DNA of 29,386 nucleotides from an uncultured Lachnobacterium sp. (GCA_900549895.1 URQG01000004.1:1-29386), one strand, 5' to 3'; shown: positions 1 through 8,221, numbered from the stretch's first letter. Numbers and translations: made by a program. The notes: generated by a model from the sequence alone, not told the origin.

Positions 1-42
1 CGCGTAAGATCGTCGGCAGCGTCAGATGTGTATAAGAGACAG
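1..42 (+). other. Residual Illumina Nextera adapter (sequencing artefact)
   Basis: Positions 10-42 match the 33-base Nextera Read 1 transposase adapter, ending in the 19-base mosaic end (AGATGTGTATAAGAGACAG, 24-42). Positions 2-9 (GCGTAAGA) match the Nextera i5 index S517/N517, and position 1 is the last base of the flow-cell arm. The adapter and index sequences are recalled from established library chemistry. This is untrimmed library sequence at a contig end. Genomic DNA starts at 43, and any reading frame through 1-42 is spurious. Confidence 0.98.
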
Positions 43-198
43 ATGCATACCTGCCGGGGTGTTTCCCTTGCTGATCACATGCTCGATCGTGTCTTTGTAT
101 TTTTCCGGCTGCAATTCCTTATATTTTTCTTCAAAACGCTTCGGGTATTTGCCCTTGTAACGCGGGCGACGCTTATGTACAGTCGTCTCCTGTTCCAT
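43..198 (-). CDS. rsmH: 16S rRNA (cytosine1402-N4)-methyltransferase RsmH, N-terminal part only
   Basis: Partial gene: 52 codons from ATG at 198 run in frame to 43, where the adapter begins. The peptide starts MEQETTVHKRRPRYKGKYPK and continues with a YKELQPEKY segment and an SKGNTPAGMH end. I recognise this as the basic N-terminal extension of a long Lachnospiraceae form of RsmH, which N4-methylates C1402 in the 16S rRNA decoding centre using SAM. The methyltransferase core is outside the window, so the call rests on the extension alone. An AGGAG site lies about 7 bases upstream of the ATG. The truncation is an assembly edge, not a mutation. Confidence 0.72.
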
Positions 199-263
199 TG
201 TTTTCTCCTTTAAGCCAAGCTAAACATTCATCGATCTACTACTTACATCCAAGGCTATCGTCC

Positions 264-1325
264 TCAGCACCCCGACAGTCGCAGATTGATGGTAACGCAG
301 TCATCCTCATCCACGCGGAAAACCGGCTGCCATACGACATCCTCCACAGGCTCAAAATGCAGCGCAGAACAAGCGATACGTCCTTCCATTTTCTCTTCCA
401 GCTTTCCTGCAAGAAAGATGGAAGTCGGACCATCTGCATGACCGATCACACTGACACTTGCAACTACCTTATCATCTTTCATAACCGGTTGATCCCCTTG
501 CGCACAATCATTGAAATATAAATTTTCCTGTGTGATCTCCGGCTCTATCCTATAGCTCATCTGCATACAGCATCTCGGATATTCCATTTTACGCATCGTA
601 ACCGGAAATTTCGGTAGCTCGATCGGATCTAATCCCAATACCGTAAGCTTATATTGTTCCTGGGTCTTAGGATTTACGATTTTCACACTCTCGCCCGGTT
701 TCAGTGGTCCGAACGTTTCGCCGCATACCTGATGTGGTCCTGTTTTTAATCGAAGCTGCATCGAAGAAATCTTCGGCTTGCGCATCGTTGCCCACGCAAA
801 GTTGATCCTATGAAACGACCACACTTTCGAGGCATCTAGATTGTAATGTCTGGTCCACGCATACGATTCCTCATCTCCACAGGATTCCGGTTCCGATTCA
901 TATTCCGGACAATCGGTAGCCGGCACGGGAACACTTCCGGCAGACACTCCGCTCATAACGGATGCCGGAAGATAGGTCATTCCGCTGCTGCCTGACCACT
1001 TCAGCTGCTTTCCGTTAATACTCAGTTCCGGAAACAGATCCACATTCACCGGATTCTCCTCGAGGATCTGATTTTCAAGTGTCTGCGGCAGATCATCGCG
1101 ATCCTCATAATCCTTCCACTTATCGACAAACACGCGCATCACATCCGGTTCCACGCATTTCCCCACATCAAGCACAAGTCCCTTGCCGCAGAGATAGGCA
1201 GACAACACCACCCACGTATCTCCATTCCATGTAAACTTATGATTCAGCGGTAATTCCTTTCCTGCATGCGACCTAAGCGGTCTGCTGAAATCGTTGTAGC
1301 GTACCTTCCATTCCTGTTCTGTCAT
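264..1325 (-). CDS. Protein of unknown function with an OadB-like GADGPTSIF-type motif
   Basis: A 353-residue protein I cannot assign to a family. No signal peptide or membrane segment is visible, so it is probably cytosolic. It is rich in Trp and Cys, including paired Cys in the PRCCMQMSYR stretch and a Cys as the last residue. An acidic linker lies near residues 135-155. At about residues 290-308 it has SVIGHADGPTSIFLAGK, very close to the IGGADGPT(A/S)IF signature of the beta subunit of sodium-pumping decarboxylases (OadB/GcdB). The rest of that multi-pass membrane protein is absent. The start is supported by AGGAG overlapping the stop of the upstream DUF362 gene; the intergenic gap is only 15 bases, so the two are probably co-transcribed. 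GAGA/TCTC between the ribosome binding site and the ATG could form a small hairpin. Confidence 0.85.
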   Translation of the reverse strand: MTEQEWKVRYNDFSRPLRSHAGKELPLNHKFTWNGDTWVVLSAYLCGKGLVLDVGKCVEPDVMRVFVDKWKDYEDRDDLPQTLENQILEENPVNVDLFPELSINGKQLKWSGSSGMTYLPASVMSGVSAGSVPVPATDCPEYESEPESCGDEESYAWTRHYNLDASKVWSFHRINFAWATMRKPKISSMQLRLKTGPHQVCGETFGPLKPGESVKIVNPKTQEQYKLTVLGLDPIELPKFPVTMRKMEYPRCCMQMSYRIEPEITQENLYFNDCAQGDQPVMKDDKVVASVSVIGHADGPTSIFLAGKLEEKMEGRIACSALHFEPVEDVVWQPVFRVDEDDCVTINLRLSGC

Positions 1326-1340
1326 AGAGATTACATTCTC

Positions 1341-2468
1341 CTAGATCGTAATCAATTCGTATTCGTTCGTTCCAAGCCCGATCTTGACCGCATGCTCAAT
1401 GCATGTCTTCCACTCGGTATCCGGATGCGTCATATGGAAATGATCCGCATGTTCCTCATGATGGTCATGGTCACATTTCTCCAGATTATGACCAAGCACA
1501 CTCTCCTTGACCGGAGTCATCCGGTTGCACAAATCCGCACACGCCTGATCCAAAGCGACCGGATCAAACGATGCCAGCATTCCGACATTCGGGATGATCG
1601 GGATATCGTTTTCAGGGTGGCAGTCACAATTCGGCGAGACATCACAGATCAGCGAAACATGGAAGCAAGGGCGATCCTTACATACCGCATACGCATACTC
1701 TGCCATCTTGTAATTGAGCATCGCCACCGAATCATTATAGTCCGCAGCGATCGCATCCTTCGGGCAGACAGCCAGGCAACGTCCGCAACCGACACACTTG
1801 TCATGATCGATATGTACCTTGTGGTTCTCCATGATCGGCGCTCCATGTGCACAGATTTTCTGACAGGAACCGCATCCCACACACTGCGCCTCATTAACAC
1901 TTGGCTTACCGTCACAATGCTGCTCCATCTTTCCGGCACGGGATCCGCATCCCATACCGATATTCTTGATTGTGCCACCGAATCCTGCTGTCTCATGTCC
2001 CTTGAAATGAGTCAGTGAAATAAATACATCCGCATCCATGATCGCATGTCCGATCTTGGCTTCCTTGACATACTCTCCGTTGATCGGAACGATCGTCTCA
2101 TCCGTTCCCTTGAGTCCGTCCGCGATCAGCACGTGGCATCCTGTCTGCAGCGGCGAAAATCCGTTCACATATGCGGTATCCAGGTGATCCAGCGCATTCT
2201 TACGACTTCCGACATAAAGTGTATTACAATCCGTCAGGAATGGCTTTGCGCCCAGTTCCTTACAGTAATCCGCAACGACTTTGGCATAGTTCGGACGTAA
2301 AAAAGCGAGATTTCCATACTCTCCAAAATGAATCTTGATGGCTGCATATTTATCTTTCATGTCAATCGTTTCAAAACCGGCTTTCTTCATCAGCCGGTGC
2401 AGCTTCTGCAGAAGATTCTCACTTCCTGTTGTCTTAAACGTTGTAAAATATACGTTCTGTTTCTCCAT
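1341..2468 (-). CDS. DUF362 domain protein with two [4Fe-4S] ferredoxin clusters and a His-rich tail
   Basis: 375 residues. The N-terminal two thirds resemble DUF362, with KIHFGE (45-50), a DCNTLYVGSRKN segment (80-91) and THFKGHETAGFGGTIKNIG (153-171). Two ferredoxin motifs follow: CVGCGSCQKIC (Cys 196, 199, 202, 206) and CVGCGRCLAVCP (Cys 225, 228, 231, 235). These should bind two [4Fe-4S] clusters, so an electron-transfer role is likely; the substrate of DUF362 proteins is unknown. The C-terminal region returns to DUF362 (VGMLASFDPVALDQAC). Near the end is CDHDHHEEHADHFHMTH (332-348), which could bind metal and is not part of the usual domain. AGGAGG precedes the ATG. The 96-base leader has a GACGCA/TGCGTC hairpin. 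It is probably co-transcribed with the gene at 264-1325. Confidence 0.9.
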   Translation of the reverse strand: MEKQNVYFTTFKTTGSENLLQKLHRLMKKAGFETIDMKDKYAAIKIHFGEYGNLAFLRPNYAKVVADYCKELGAKPFLTDCNTLYVGSRKNALDHLDTAYVNGFSPLQTGCHVLIADGLKGTDETIVPINGEYVKEAKIGHAIMDADVFISLTHFKGHETAGFGGTIKNIGMGCGSRAGKMEQHCDGKPSVNEAQCVGCGSCQKICAHGAPIMENHKVHIDHDKCVGCGRCLAVCPKDAIAADYNDSVAMLNYKMAEYAYAVCKDRPCFHVSLICDVSPNCDCHPENDIPIIPNVGMLASFDPVALDQACADLCNRMTPVKESVLGHNLEKCDHDHHEEHADHFHMTHPDTEWKTCIEHAVKIGLGTNEYELITI

Positions 2469-2564
2469 AATTGCCTCCTGATGTATCTCTACTCTCTTTT
2501 ATGACGCAATCTCATCCTGCGTCTTTCATCCTCCCCGGTACTCTTCCCGATCGAGATTTTTCTT

Positions 2565-3260
2565 TTACTCCGTCTTCATCCGCTGGCGCTGCTTCTCATT
2601 GATAAATTTACGAAGCTGCGGATTATCAAACTTCATTTTACATCCATACAGAAACTGTCCGTCCGACATGGCTCTCTTGCGCACGCAGGCCCCGACAAGC
2701 ATGATTGCCGTCTCCTTATCAAACATCTCTGCACGGACTTCCTCTCCGCCCCTGATATCTTCCTTCGTTGTAACGATAGCAAATCCATTGGAGGACACAT
2801 CCCGTACCATTCCCTGTACCTGTATGCGCTCTCTTCCGACCGTAATATTGGCCGGAGCATGCACATCCAGTCGATACGCATGGCGGCGATTCATTTTCAC
2901 CCCGTCTTTGCTGGGCATAATGACATGGCAGGGTCCATTGTCCCCTCTTGCATGTTTGATCGTAACATTCTCCCACACGATCGGCGGCGTATCATCTTCA
3001 AACAAATACAGATCAATAAATACGTTTTGGGATTGAAAACTAACCGTCGCCATCCCTTTTTCTTTTTTTGTCCCTGTGTTATCGCTTGGTGCCGCAGCTG
3101 TCTTAATTTCATCTACAGCGATCGCAGTCGCATAAACTTTTTGTACATTCACCGAAAAATCCAATGAACGCATACTTCGAACCTCCACGCCGTCTTTCAT
3201 TACCTTTGGAAAGACTTTGACTACGAGATCGCTTCCCTTCTCAATTTCCGAAATTTTCAT
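2565..3260 (-). CDS. PilZ domain cyclic-di-GMP receptor protein
   Basis: 231 residues. An N-terminal YcgR-like beta domain (about 1-120) is interrupted by a low-complexity Ala/Lys linker (54-69). The C-terminal PilZ domain has both ligand motifs: RRHAYR (125-130, the RxxxR element) and DVSSNG (154-159, the D/NxSxxG element), so cyclic-di-GMP binding is expected. There is no membrane segment, so it is a cytosolic receptor or adaptor. It lies 12 bases after the response regulator stop with a weak AGGGA site, so it is probably the last gene of a kinase-regulator-PilZ transcript. The output partner, possibly motility or envelope, is not shown here. Confidence 0.9.
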   Translation of the reverse strand: MKISEIEKGSDLVVKVFPKVMKDGVEVRSMRSLDFSVNVQKVYATAIAVDEIKTAAAPSDNTGTKKEKGMATVSFQSQNVFIDLYLFEDDTPPIVWENVTIKHARGDNGPCHVIMPSKDGVKMNRRHAYRLDVHAPANITVGRERIQVQGMVRDVSSNGFAIVTTKEDIRGGEEVRAEMFDKETAIMLVGACVRKRAMSDGQFLYGCKMKFDNPQLRKFINEKQRQRMKTE

Positions 3261-3272
3261 AACTGATTATCC

Positions 3273-3962
3273 CTATAGTTTGAATCTGTACCCTACTCCC
3301 CATATTGTCTCGATATATTGAGGTTTGGTCGTATTTAATTCGATTTTTTCTCGAATCTTCTTGATATGCACCGTAACGGTTGCAATATCTCCGATGGATT
3401 CCATATCCCAGATTTCACGGAACAGTTCTTCCTTCGTAAATACATGGTTCGGATGCTCCGCAAGAAATGTAAGGAGATCAAACTCCTTCGTTGTAAATTG
3501 CTTTTCCTCCCCGTTAACCCACACACGTCGCGCGGTCTTGTCGATGCGAATGCCACGGATTTCAACAATATCGTTCTCCGGCACATTACTTCCGATCAGG
3601 CGCTCATAACGCGCAAGATGAGCCTTTACTCGTGCAACCAGTTCACTTGGGGAAAACGGCTTTGTCACATAATCATCTGCACCAAGCCCCAGCCCCCGGA
3701 TCTTATCAATGTCATCTTTCTTCGCCGATACCATCAGAATCGGAGTGTTTTTCTTCTCGCGAATCTGGCGGCAGATTTCAAATCCATCCACCTCGGGAAG
3801 CATCAGATCCAGAATGAACAGATCAAAGTCTTCATTCAGAGCCCTTTCCAGCCCGCTTTTTCCGTCATTCTCAATCTCAACTTCAAACCCGCTCAGTTCC
3901 AGATAATCTTTCTCGAGGTCCGCAATCGCGACCTCATCTTCCACGATTAAAATTCTACTCAT
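3273..3962 (-). CDS. OmpR/PhoB-family response regulator
   Basis: 229 residues. The receiver domain occupies 1-115, with the acidic pocket EDE (8-10), phospho-acceptor Asp52 in FILDLMLPEVDG, switch Ser79 and Lys101 in VTKPF. A winged-helix DNA-binding domain (about 130-229) ends in YIETIWGVGYRFKL, typical of OmpR-type transcription factors. The start overlaps the 3' end of the kinase gene by 8 bases, so translation is coupled and the two form a cognate pair. The targets are not visible. Confidence 0.95.
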   Translation of the reverse strand: MSRILIVEDEVAIADLEKDYLELSGFEVEIENDGKSGLERALNEDFDLFILDLMLPEVDGFEICRQIREKKNTPILMVSAKKDDIDKIRGLGLGADDYVTKPFSPSELVARVKAHLARYERLIGSNVPENDIVEIRGIRIDKTARRVWVNGEEKQFTTKEFDLLTFLAEHPNHVFTKEELFREIWDMESIGDIATVTVHIKKIREKIELNTTKPQYIETIWGVGYRFKL

Positions 3963-5445
3963 TTACTGTTACCTCCTGATATTTGCGGATCACAAAATAC
4001 ATGGTTGTTCCGCAGTTTTCCTTGCTGGTAGCCCAAATCTTACCACCGTGATCCTCTATGATCTTCTTAACGATCGACAATCCGATACCGCTTCCGCCGG
4101 TTGCGGAATTACGTGAGGCATCTGCGCGATAAAAGCGATCGAAAATATACGGCAGATCCTTTTGGGCAATGCCCCGGCCATTGTCCTCGATCTCCACCTG
4201 AATAAAATCACCGACATCCTTGATTCGGATATTGATATACTTATCCGTCTTGTTCATGTATTTAACCGAATTACCAATAATATTATTAACAACGCGGCGC
4301 AACTGCTCCGGATCCGCAATAATAAGGGTGTCCGTCGTCGCATAATTAAAGTATGACAATCCGATGCCTTTGGCTTCAAGGTCCAATCCGATTTCTTCCA
4401 CACAGTCCTTGAAATACTCATACACATTCAGCTTCGCAAAATTGTACGGTATGCGGTTCGTATCAATCTTGGAATAAAGCGTCAGTTCATTGATGAGCAT
4501 ATCCATCTCATTAGCTTTATTGTATATGGTTCGCACATATTTATCAACTTTTTCCGGTGTATTGGCAACACCATCCATAATTCCCTCGGAATATCCCTTG
4601 ACCGCGGTAATCGGCGTCTTGAGATCGTGCGCAATATTACTGATCAAAGCCTTATTCTCGCGCTCACTGTTGAGTTTTTCCTCCGCGTTATCTTTCAGGC
4701 GTTGGCGCATCTCCTCGAATGTCACGCACAATTCACCGATTTCGTCGTCTCCTCGGACATCCATCTCAAAATCCAGATTGCCTTCCTTGATATTCTCCGC
4801 TGCAACCCGAAGCTTCTTGATCGGAGTGATCATACTCTGATAGATCCAGATGATCATCATAACTGCCGTCATAAGCAGGATCAAAATAACTGCAATCAAA
4901 CCCCCAAGGACAAGCTGCCGGACTTCCGGCACACTCTCATCCATGGATGTAATAATAAACACGCTCGTCTTTTTCCCCGCTGAATTTTCAAAATCCACCT
5001 GCTTGACCAGCACGTCCTCTTCGCTGTCAATATAGATACCAACACCGGAATGCGATCCGGTCTTTCCATACTCCGGCAGCGAATCCAAAATAGACTCATT
5101 GTCAGCGCCGCCATTGTAATAATAACTTTTCCCGACACGAACGATCAGATAGGAATACTTCGTCAACAGATCCGAATTCATATCCTGCAGGAAGTCGGTA
5201 TCCAGCAACTCCTGTGAATTCTGACGCACCGCACGCTTAATTTTTTCAAAATCACCCACGGTATATTTGTTAAGAAGCTGTACCGAATTCATGATGCTGT
5301 ATGCATTGGCATTCTTGATTCCGTATGTTTCCTCGATCACATGCGTCTGAAAATTACAAAAGCCGATAATTGTGATCGCAGCAAGAAATACCGGTACAAA
5401 AATAATAATGCAGAAAGAAATAATCAGTTTCGTCTTGATCTTCAT
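3955..5445 (-). CDS. Membrane sensor histidine kinase (HAMP-HisKA-HATPase)
   Basis: 496 residues. TM1 is about 7-29 and TM2 about 179-203, enclosing an extracytoplasmic sensor of about 150 residues with no family I recognise. HAMP follows at about 205-257. The H box is NIAHDLKTPITAVKGYSEG with phospho-acceptor His273. The ATP-binding domain shows the N box (NNIIGNSVKY, 387-396), G1 (DNGRGI), F box (YIFDRFYR) and G2 (GGSGIGL). All catalytic motifs are intact. It partners the regulator encoded by the overlapping downstream gene. AGAGG precedes the ATG by about 6 bases. The signal is unknown. Confidence 0.95.
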   Translation of the reverse strand: MKIKTKLIISFCIIIFVPVFLAAITIIGFCNFQTHVIEETYGIKNANAYSIMNSVQLLNKYTVGDFEKIKRAVRQNSQELLDTDFLQDMNSDLLTKYSYLIVRVGKSYYYNGGADNESILDSLPEYGKTGSHSGVGIYIDSEEDVLVKQVDFENSAGKKTSVFIITSMDESVPEVRQLVLGGLIAVILILLMTAVMMIIWIYQSMITPIKKLRVAAENIKEGNLDFEMDVRGDDEIGELCVTFEEMRQRLKDNAEEKLNSERENKALISNIAHDLKTPITAVKGYSEGIMDGVANTPEKVDKYVRTIYNKANEMDMLINELTLYSKIDTNRIPYNFAKLNVYEYFKDCVEEIGLDLEAKGIGLSYFNYATTDTLIIADPEQLRRVVNNIIGNSVKYMNKTDKYINIRIKDVGDFIQVEIEDNGRGIAQKDLPYIFDRFYRADASRNSATGGSGIGLSIVKKIIEDHGGKIWATSKENCGTTMYFVIRKYQEVTVNE

Positions 5446-5471
5446 ATTTACCTCTTCATCCTCAGTTATTC

Positions 5472-5500
5472 AAAAAGCACAGGGAAGTAAATCCCTGTGC
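5472..5500 (-). terminator. Intrinsic terminator downstream of metK
   Basis: GCACAGGGA (5477-5485) and TCCCTGTGC (5492-5500) form a perfect 9-bp stem with a 6-base loop, followed on the minus strand by five T (5472-5476). It ends metK and separates it from the sensor kinase gene. Confidence 0.9.
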
Positions 5501-5503
5501 CTT

Positions 5504-5512
5504 ATTATAACA
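5504..5512 (-). promoter_or_regulatory. Extended -10 promoter for the kinase-regulator-PilZ genes
   Basis: Minus strand reads TG-T-TATAAT, an extended -10 element (TATAAT at 5509-5504). No good -35 is present at 17 bases. Transcription would start near 5497, inside the upstream arm of the metK terminator hairpin, so the new transcript would lack an intact terminator. Confidence 0.55.
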
Positions 5513-5566
5513 TTGTTTGTTTGGAAAATATGTAAACTTTTCATAAATATATGAAAGCTGCCTGAA

Positions 5567-6748
5567 TTAAAGATACTTCTTTAATACATCCACCTTGTCT
5601 GTTGCTTCCCATGGAAGATTCAAATCCGTACGTCCGAAATGTCCGTAAGCTGCTGTACCACGATAAATTGGTCTGCGCAGATCAAGCATCTTGATGATTC
5701 CGGCCGGACGAAGATCGAAGTTCTCTCTTACGATTTCAACAAGCTTGTCATCTGCAATCTTGCCGGTTCCGAATGTATCAACCATGACAGATGTAGGTTC
5801 AGCCACACCAATTGCGTAAGATAACTGGATCTCGCATTTTTCTGCAAGTCCTGCTGCAACGATGTTCTTGGCAACATAACGCGCTGCATATGCTGCGGAA
5901 CGGTCAACCTTGGTGCAATCCTTGCCGGAGAAAGCTCCGCCGCCGTGACGGGCATATCCGCCATAGGTATCTACGATAATCTTACGACCTGTCAGACCTG
6001 CGTCACCGTGTGGTCCACCGATAACGAAACGGCCAGTTGGGTTGATAAAGAACTTGGTATGCTCATCGACCATATCCTGCGGAAGGATCGGATCAAATAC
6101 GTACTTCTTGATATCCTCATGGATCTGCTCCTGCGTTACATCGTCATCATGCTGGGTAGATAATACAACAGCCTCAAGTCTCTTTGGCTTGCCAGTCTCA
6201 TCATACTCTACGGAAACCTGTGTCTTTCCGTCCGGACGAAGGTAAGCTAAAGTTCCGTCCTTACGAACCTTTGTAAGCTGTAAAGCAAGCTTGTGTGCAA
6301 GAGAGATTGGATAAGGCATTAACTCCGGTGTCTCGTTCGTTGCATAACCAAACATCATACCCTGATCTCCGGCACCGGTATCAAGATCATCTGTCAACGC
6401 ACCTTCCTTGGCCTCAAGAGCTTTATCAACACCCATAGCAATGTCGCTTGACTGCTGGTCTAAAGCTACCATGACTGCACATGTATTCCCATCAAATCCT
6501 GTCTTTGCATCATTATATCCGATCTCATTGACCGTCTTTCTGACGATTGAAGGGATATCAAGCTGAGCCTTTGTTGTAATCTCACCTGTTACAAGTACGA
6601 ATCCTGTACAGCTTGCTGCTTCACACGCTACACGGCTCATCGGATCCTGCTCCATGCAGGCATCAAGGATTGCATCAGAGATCGCATCACACATTTTATC
6701 AGGATGTCCTTCCGTTACGGACTCTGATGTGAATAATAATTTTTCCAT
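5567..6748 (-). CDS. metK: S-adenosylmethionine synthetase
   Basis: 393 residues from MEKLLFTSESVTEGHPDK. The enzyme makes SAM from methionine and ATP in the cytosol. Conserved motifs include SVTEGHPDK near the N-terminus, the GAGDQGMMFGYA loop and the GGPHGDAGLTGRKI segment, and the length is that of the family. The start at 6748 is chosen because it has AAGGAG about 7 bases upstream and matches family N-termini. The frame is open upstream to 6826, but that extension is riboswitch and terminator sequence. It is a single-gene transcript controlled by the upstream SAM riboswitch. Confidence 0.97.
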   Translation of the reverse strand: MEKLLFTSESVTEGHPDKMCDAISDAILDACMEQDPMSRVACEAASCTGFVLVTGEITTKAQLDIPSIVRKTVNEIGYNDAKTGFDGNTCAVMVALDQQSSDIAMGVDKALEAKEGALTDDLDTGAGDQGMMFGYATNETPELMPYPISLAHKLALQLTKVRKDGTLAYLRPDGKTQVSVEYDETGKPKRLEAVVLSTQHDDDVTQEQIHEDIKKYVFDPILPQDMVDEHTKFFINPTGRFVIGGPHGDAGLTGRKIIVDTYGGYARHGGGAFSGKDCTKVDRSAAYAARYVAKNIVAAGLAEKCEIQLSYAIGVAEPTSVMVDTFGTGKIADDKLVEIVRENFDLRPAGIIKMLDLRRPIYRGTAAYGHFGRTDLNLPWEATDKVDVLKKYL

Positions 6749-6778
6749 CGATTTCTCCTTTCGTTTGAAAAAAATTGC

Positions 6779-6803
6779 AAAAAAAAATCCGCTCGTAAGC
6801 GGA
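6779..6803 (-). terminator. Riboswitch expression-platform terminator
   Basis: TCCGCT (6788-6793) and AGCGGA (6798-6803) pair around a four-base loop and are followed on the minus strand by a long T run (down to about 6779). It lies between the SAM aptamer and the metK ribosome binding site, as expected for transcription attenuation when SAM is bound. Confidence 0.9.
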
Positions 6804-6829
6804 CCGAATGAATTTAAGATCATCAAATC

Positions 6830-6934
6830 CTCTTATTGTTCGATTACTCGCTCAGGTTGGCACCTTCCTGTTATATAAAACGGGGTTGCCGTGACTTCAC
6901 AGATCCTATGTATCTCCATCACTCTGAATAAGAG
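6830..6934 (-). ncRNA. SAM-I (S-box) riboswitch aptamer
   Basis: On the minus strand P1 is formed by CTCTTATT (6934-6927) and AATAAGAG (6837-6830). Between these are the S-box signatures CAGAGTGATGGAGA, GTGAAGTCACGGCAACC and AAGGTGCCAACCTGAGCG, in the order and spacing of the SAM-I class. It precedes a terminator and metK, so high SAM should switch off synthesis of its own synthetase. This is read from motifs and pairing; no covariance model was run. Confidence 0.94.
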
Positions 6935-6946
6935 AAAAGCTACAAT

Positions 6947-6975
6947 ATTAAATTTGAAATCTCTATCCGCTACAA
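6947..6975 (-). promoter_or_regulatory. metK: Possible sigma-A promoter of the metK transcript
   Basis: Minus strand TTGTAG (6975-6970), 17-base spacer, TTTAAT (6952-6947). The predicted start falls about 6 bases before the riboswitch P1 stem, which supports it, but the match to consensus is moderate. Confidence 0.48.
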
Positions 6976-7011
6976 TACGCCAAAATATTGTATATGTCCA
7001 GTCCTATTTTA

Positions 7012-7040
7012 TTGACATTTTCCACCATATTATTTATACT
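7012..7040 (+). promoter_or_regulatory. Sigma-A promoter of the HD-GYP gene
   Basis: Perfect TTGACA (7012-7017), 17-base spacer, TATACT (7035-7040). Transcription would begin near 7047, which excludes the upstream ATG at 7046 and supports the start at 7079. It diverges from the metK promoter. Confidence 0.88.
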
Positions 7041-7078
7041 TCTAATTGTGTAGTAGTGCATATTTGGGAGGTTTCGTC

Positions 7079-8221
7079 ATGCGTACTTTAGAACCAAGGG
7101 AATTAGAAATTGGAATGATGACTGCCGCGCCGGTCAAAACCCCGATCGGACAGATTTTGGCACCGGCCAATACTCTTGTCACAAGACAGCTCATTAACCG
7201 AATGAAATTATATAGAGTCGAAAAGGTTTCCGTCTACGGAGAAGAATCCAAACCTGTTACAAAAACTGCACAGGAGCCGGAAACGCACAAGCCGGTCGAG
7301 CAGCCGAGACAGCCAAAGACGCATGCGGAAGAGAGTAAAACTCATTCACAAAAAGTTGCTGCCTCTCCAGAATTCCGTGATTTTCAATTTGCATATTTTG
7401 CCTGTATTCAAAAGATGAAAGACGCATTTACCGCAGCTGCAGATCACAACGAACCGATCGACACAGGCGATCTGCTTACAAGCGTATCGGAATTGTTCCG
7501 TTCCCGAAATACCATCATCGAGTTATTCGATATGCTTTACAATATGCGAACGATTACCGACTCGGTGTATGCACATTGTCTGAATGTTTCTCTGATCTCA
7601 CGAATGATCGGACGATGGTTGAAATTACAGCCGCATGATCTGGATGTTCTGACAATCGCAGGATTACTTCATGATATCGGCAAGCTCAAGATTCCGGAAG
7701 AAATTCTCAACAAACCGGGCTTTTTATCCGATGAAGAATTTGCATTGATACGTCAGCATCCCAAATACGGATATGAAATTTTGAAAAATCAGCCTGATAT
7801 GGATCCCCGAATTAAGAAAACAGCTCTTATGCATCATGAACGATGTGACGGAAGCGGATATCCGACAGGGCTCAACGAAGACTTCATTGAAAACTTTGCC
7901 ATGATCGTTGCAATTGCCGATGTCTATGATGCAATGACTGCCGCGCGATCTTACCGTGCTCCGCTTTGTCCGTTCCAGGTAATCAGCAGCTTTGAAAAGG
8001 AAGGGTATCAAAAATACTATACCCGCTATATTTTGACTTTTTTGAAACAGATTGCCGTAGCATACCAGAGTAACCGTGTTATTTTAAGCGACGGAAGGGG
8101 CTGTAACATTATCATGCTTAACCAGAATGATCTGTCCCGCCCGATCGTCCAGCTTGATGACAACACATGCATTGATCTGTCAACCGCAAGCAAAGATTTA
8201 TATATTAAAGCTGTATTATAG
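7079..8221 (+). CDS. HD-GYP domain cyclic-di-GMP phosphodiesterase-like protein
   Basis: 380 residues from the ATG after GGGAGG (7066-7071). An N-terminal domain (1-55) precedes a Pro/Glu/Lys/His-rich linker (56-95). A helical segment leads into the HD-GYP domain (about 155-330), with HDIGK (198-202) and HHERCDGSGYPTGL (252-265). Metal-binding HD and the GYP signature are intact, so hydrolysis of cyclic-di-GMP is expected. A short C-terminal domain follows. There is no membrane segment, so it is cytosolic. It is a single-gene transcript with its own promoter and terminator. With the PilZ gene about 4 kb away it is the second cyclic-di-GMP component in the window. Confidence 0.94.
   Translation: MRTLEPRELEIGMMTAAPVKTPIGQILAPANTLVTRQLINRMKLYRVEKVSVYGEESKPVTKTAQEPETHKPVEQPRQPKTHAEESKTHSQKVAASPEFRDFQFAYFACIQKMKDAFTAAADHNEPIDTGDLLTSVSELFRSRNTIIELFDMLYNMRTITDSVYAHCLNVSLISRMIGRWLKLQPHDLDVLTIAGLLHDIGKLKIPEEILNKPGFLSDEEFALIRQHPKYGYEILKNQPDMDPRIKKTALMHHERCDGSGYPTGLNEDFIENFAMIVAIADVYDAMTAARSYRAPLCPFQVISSFEKEGYQKYYTRYILTFLKQIAVAYQSNRVILSDGRGCNIIMLNQNDLSRPIVQLDDNTCIDLSTASKDLYIKAVL

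Noticed and set aside
1266..2018. 250-codon plus-strand frame opposite the DUF362 gene
   Set aside because: It is antisense to a clear gene, with Ile/Arg/Met/His-rich shadow composition and no ribosome binding site.
6749..6826. N-terminal extension of metK by 26 residues
   Set aside because: It runs through the riboswitch terminator and poly-T tract. The start at 6748 has the ribosome binding site and the conserved N-terminus.
7046..7078. Upstream ATG of the HD-GYP gene at 7046
   Set aside because: The sigma-A promoter places the transcript start at about 7047, and GGGAGG lies before the ATG at 7079.
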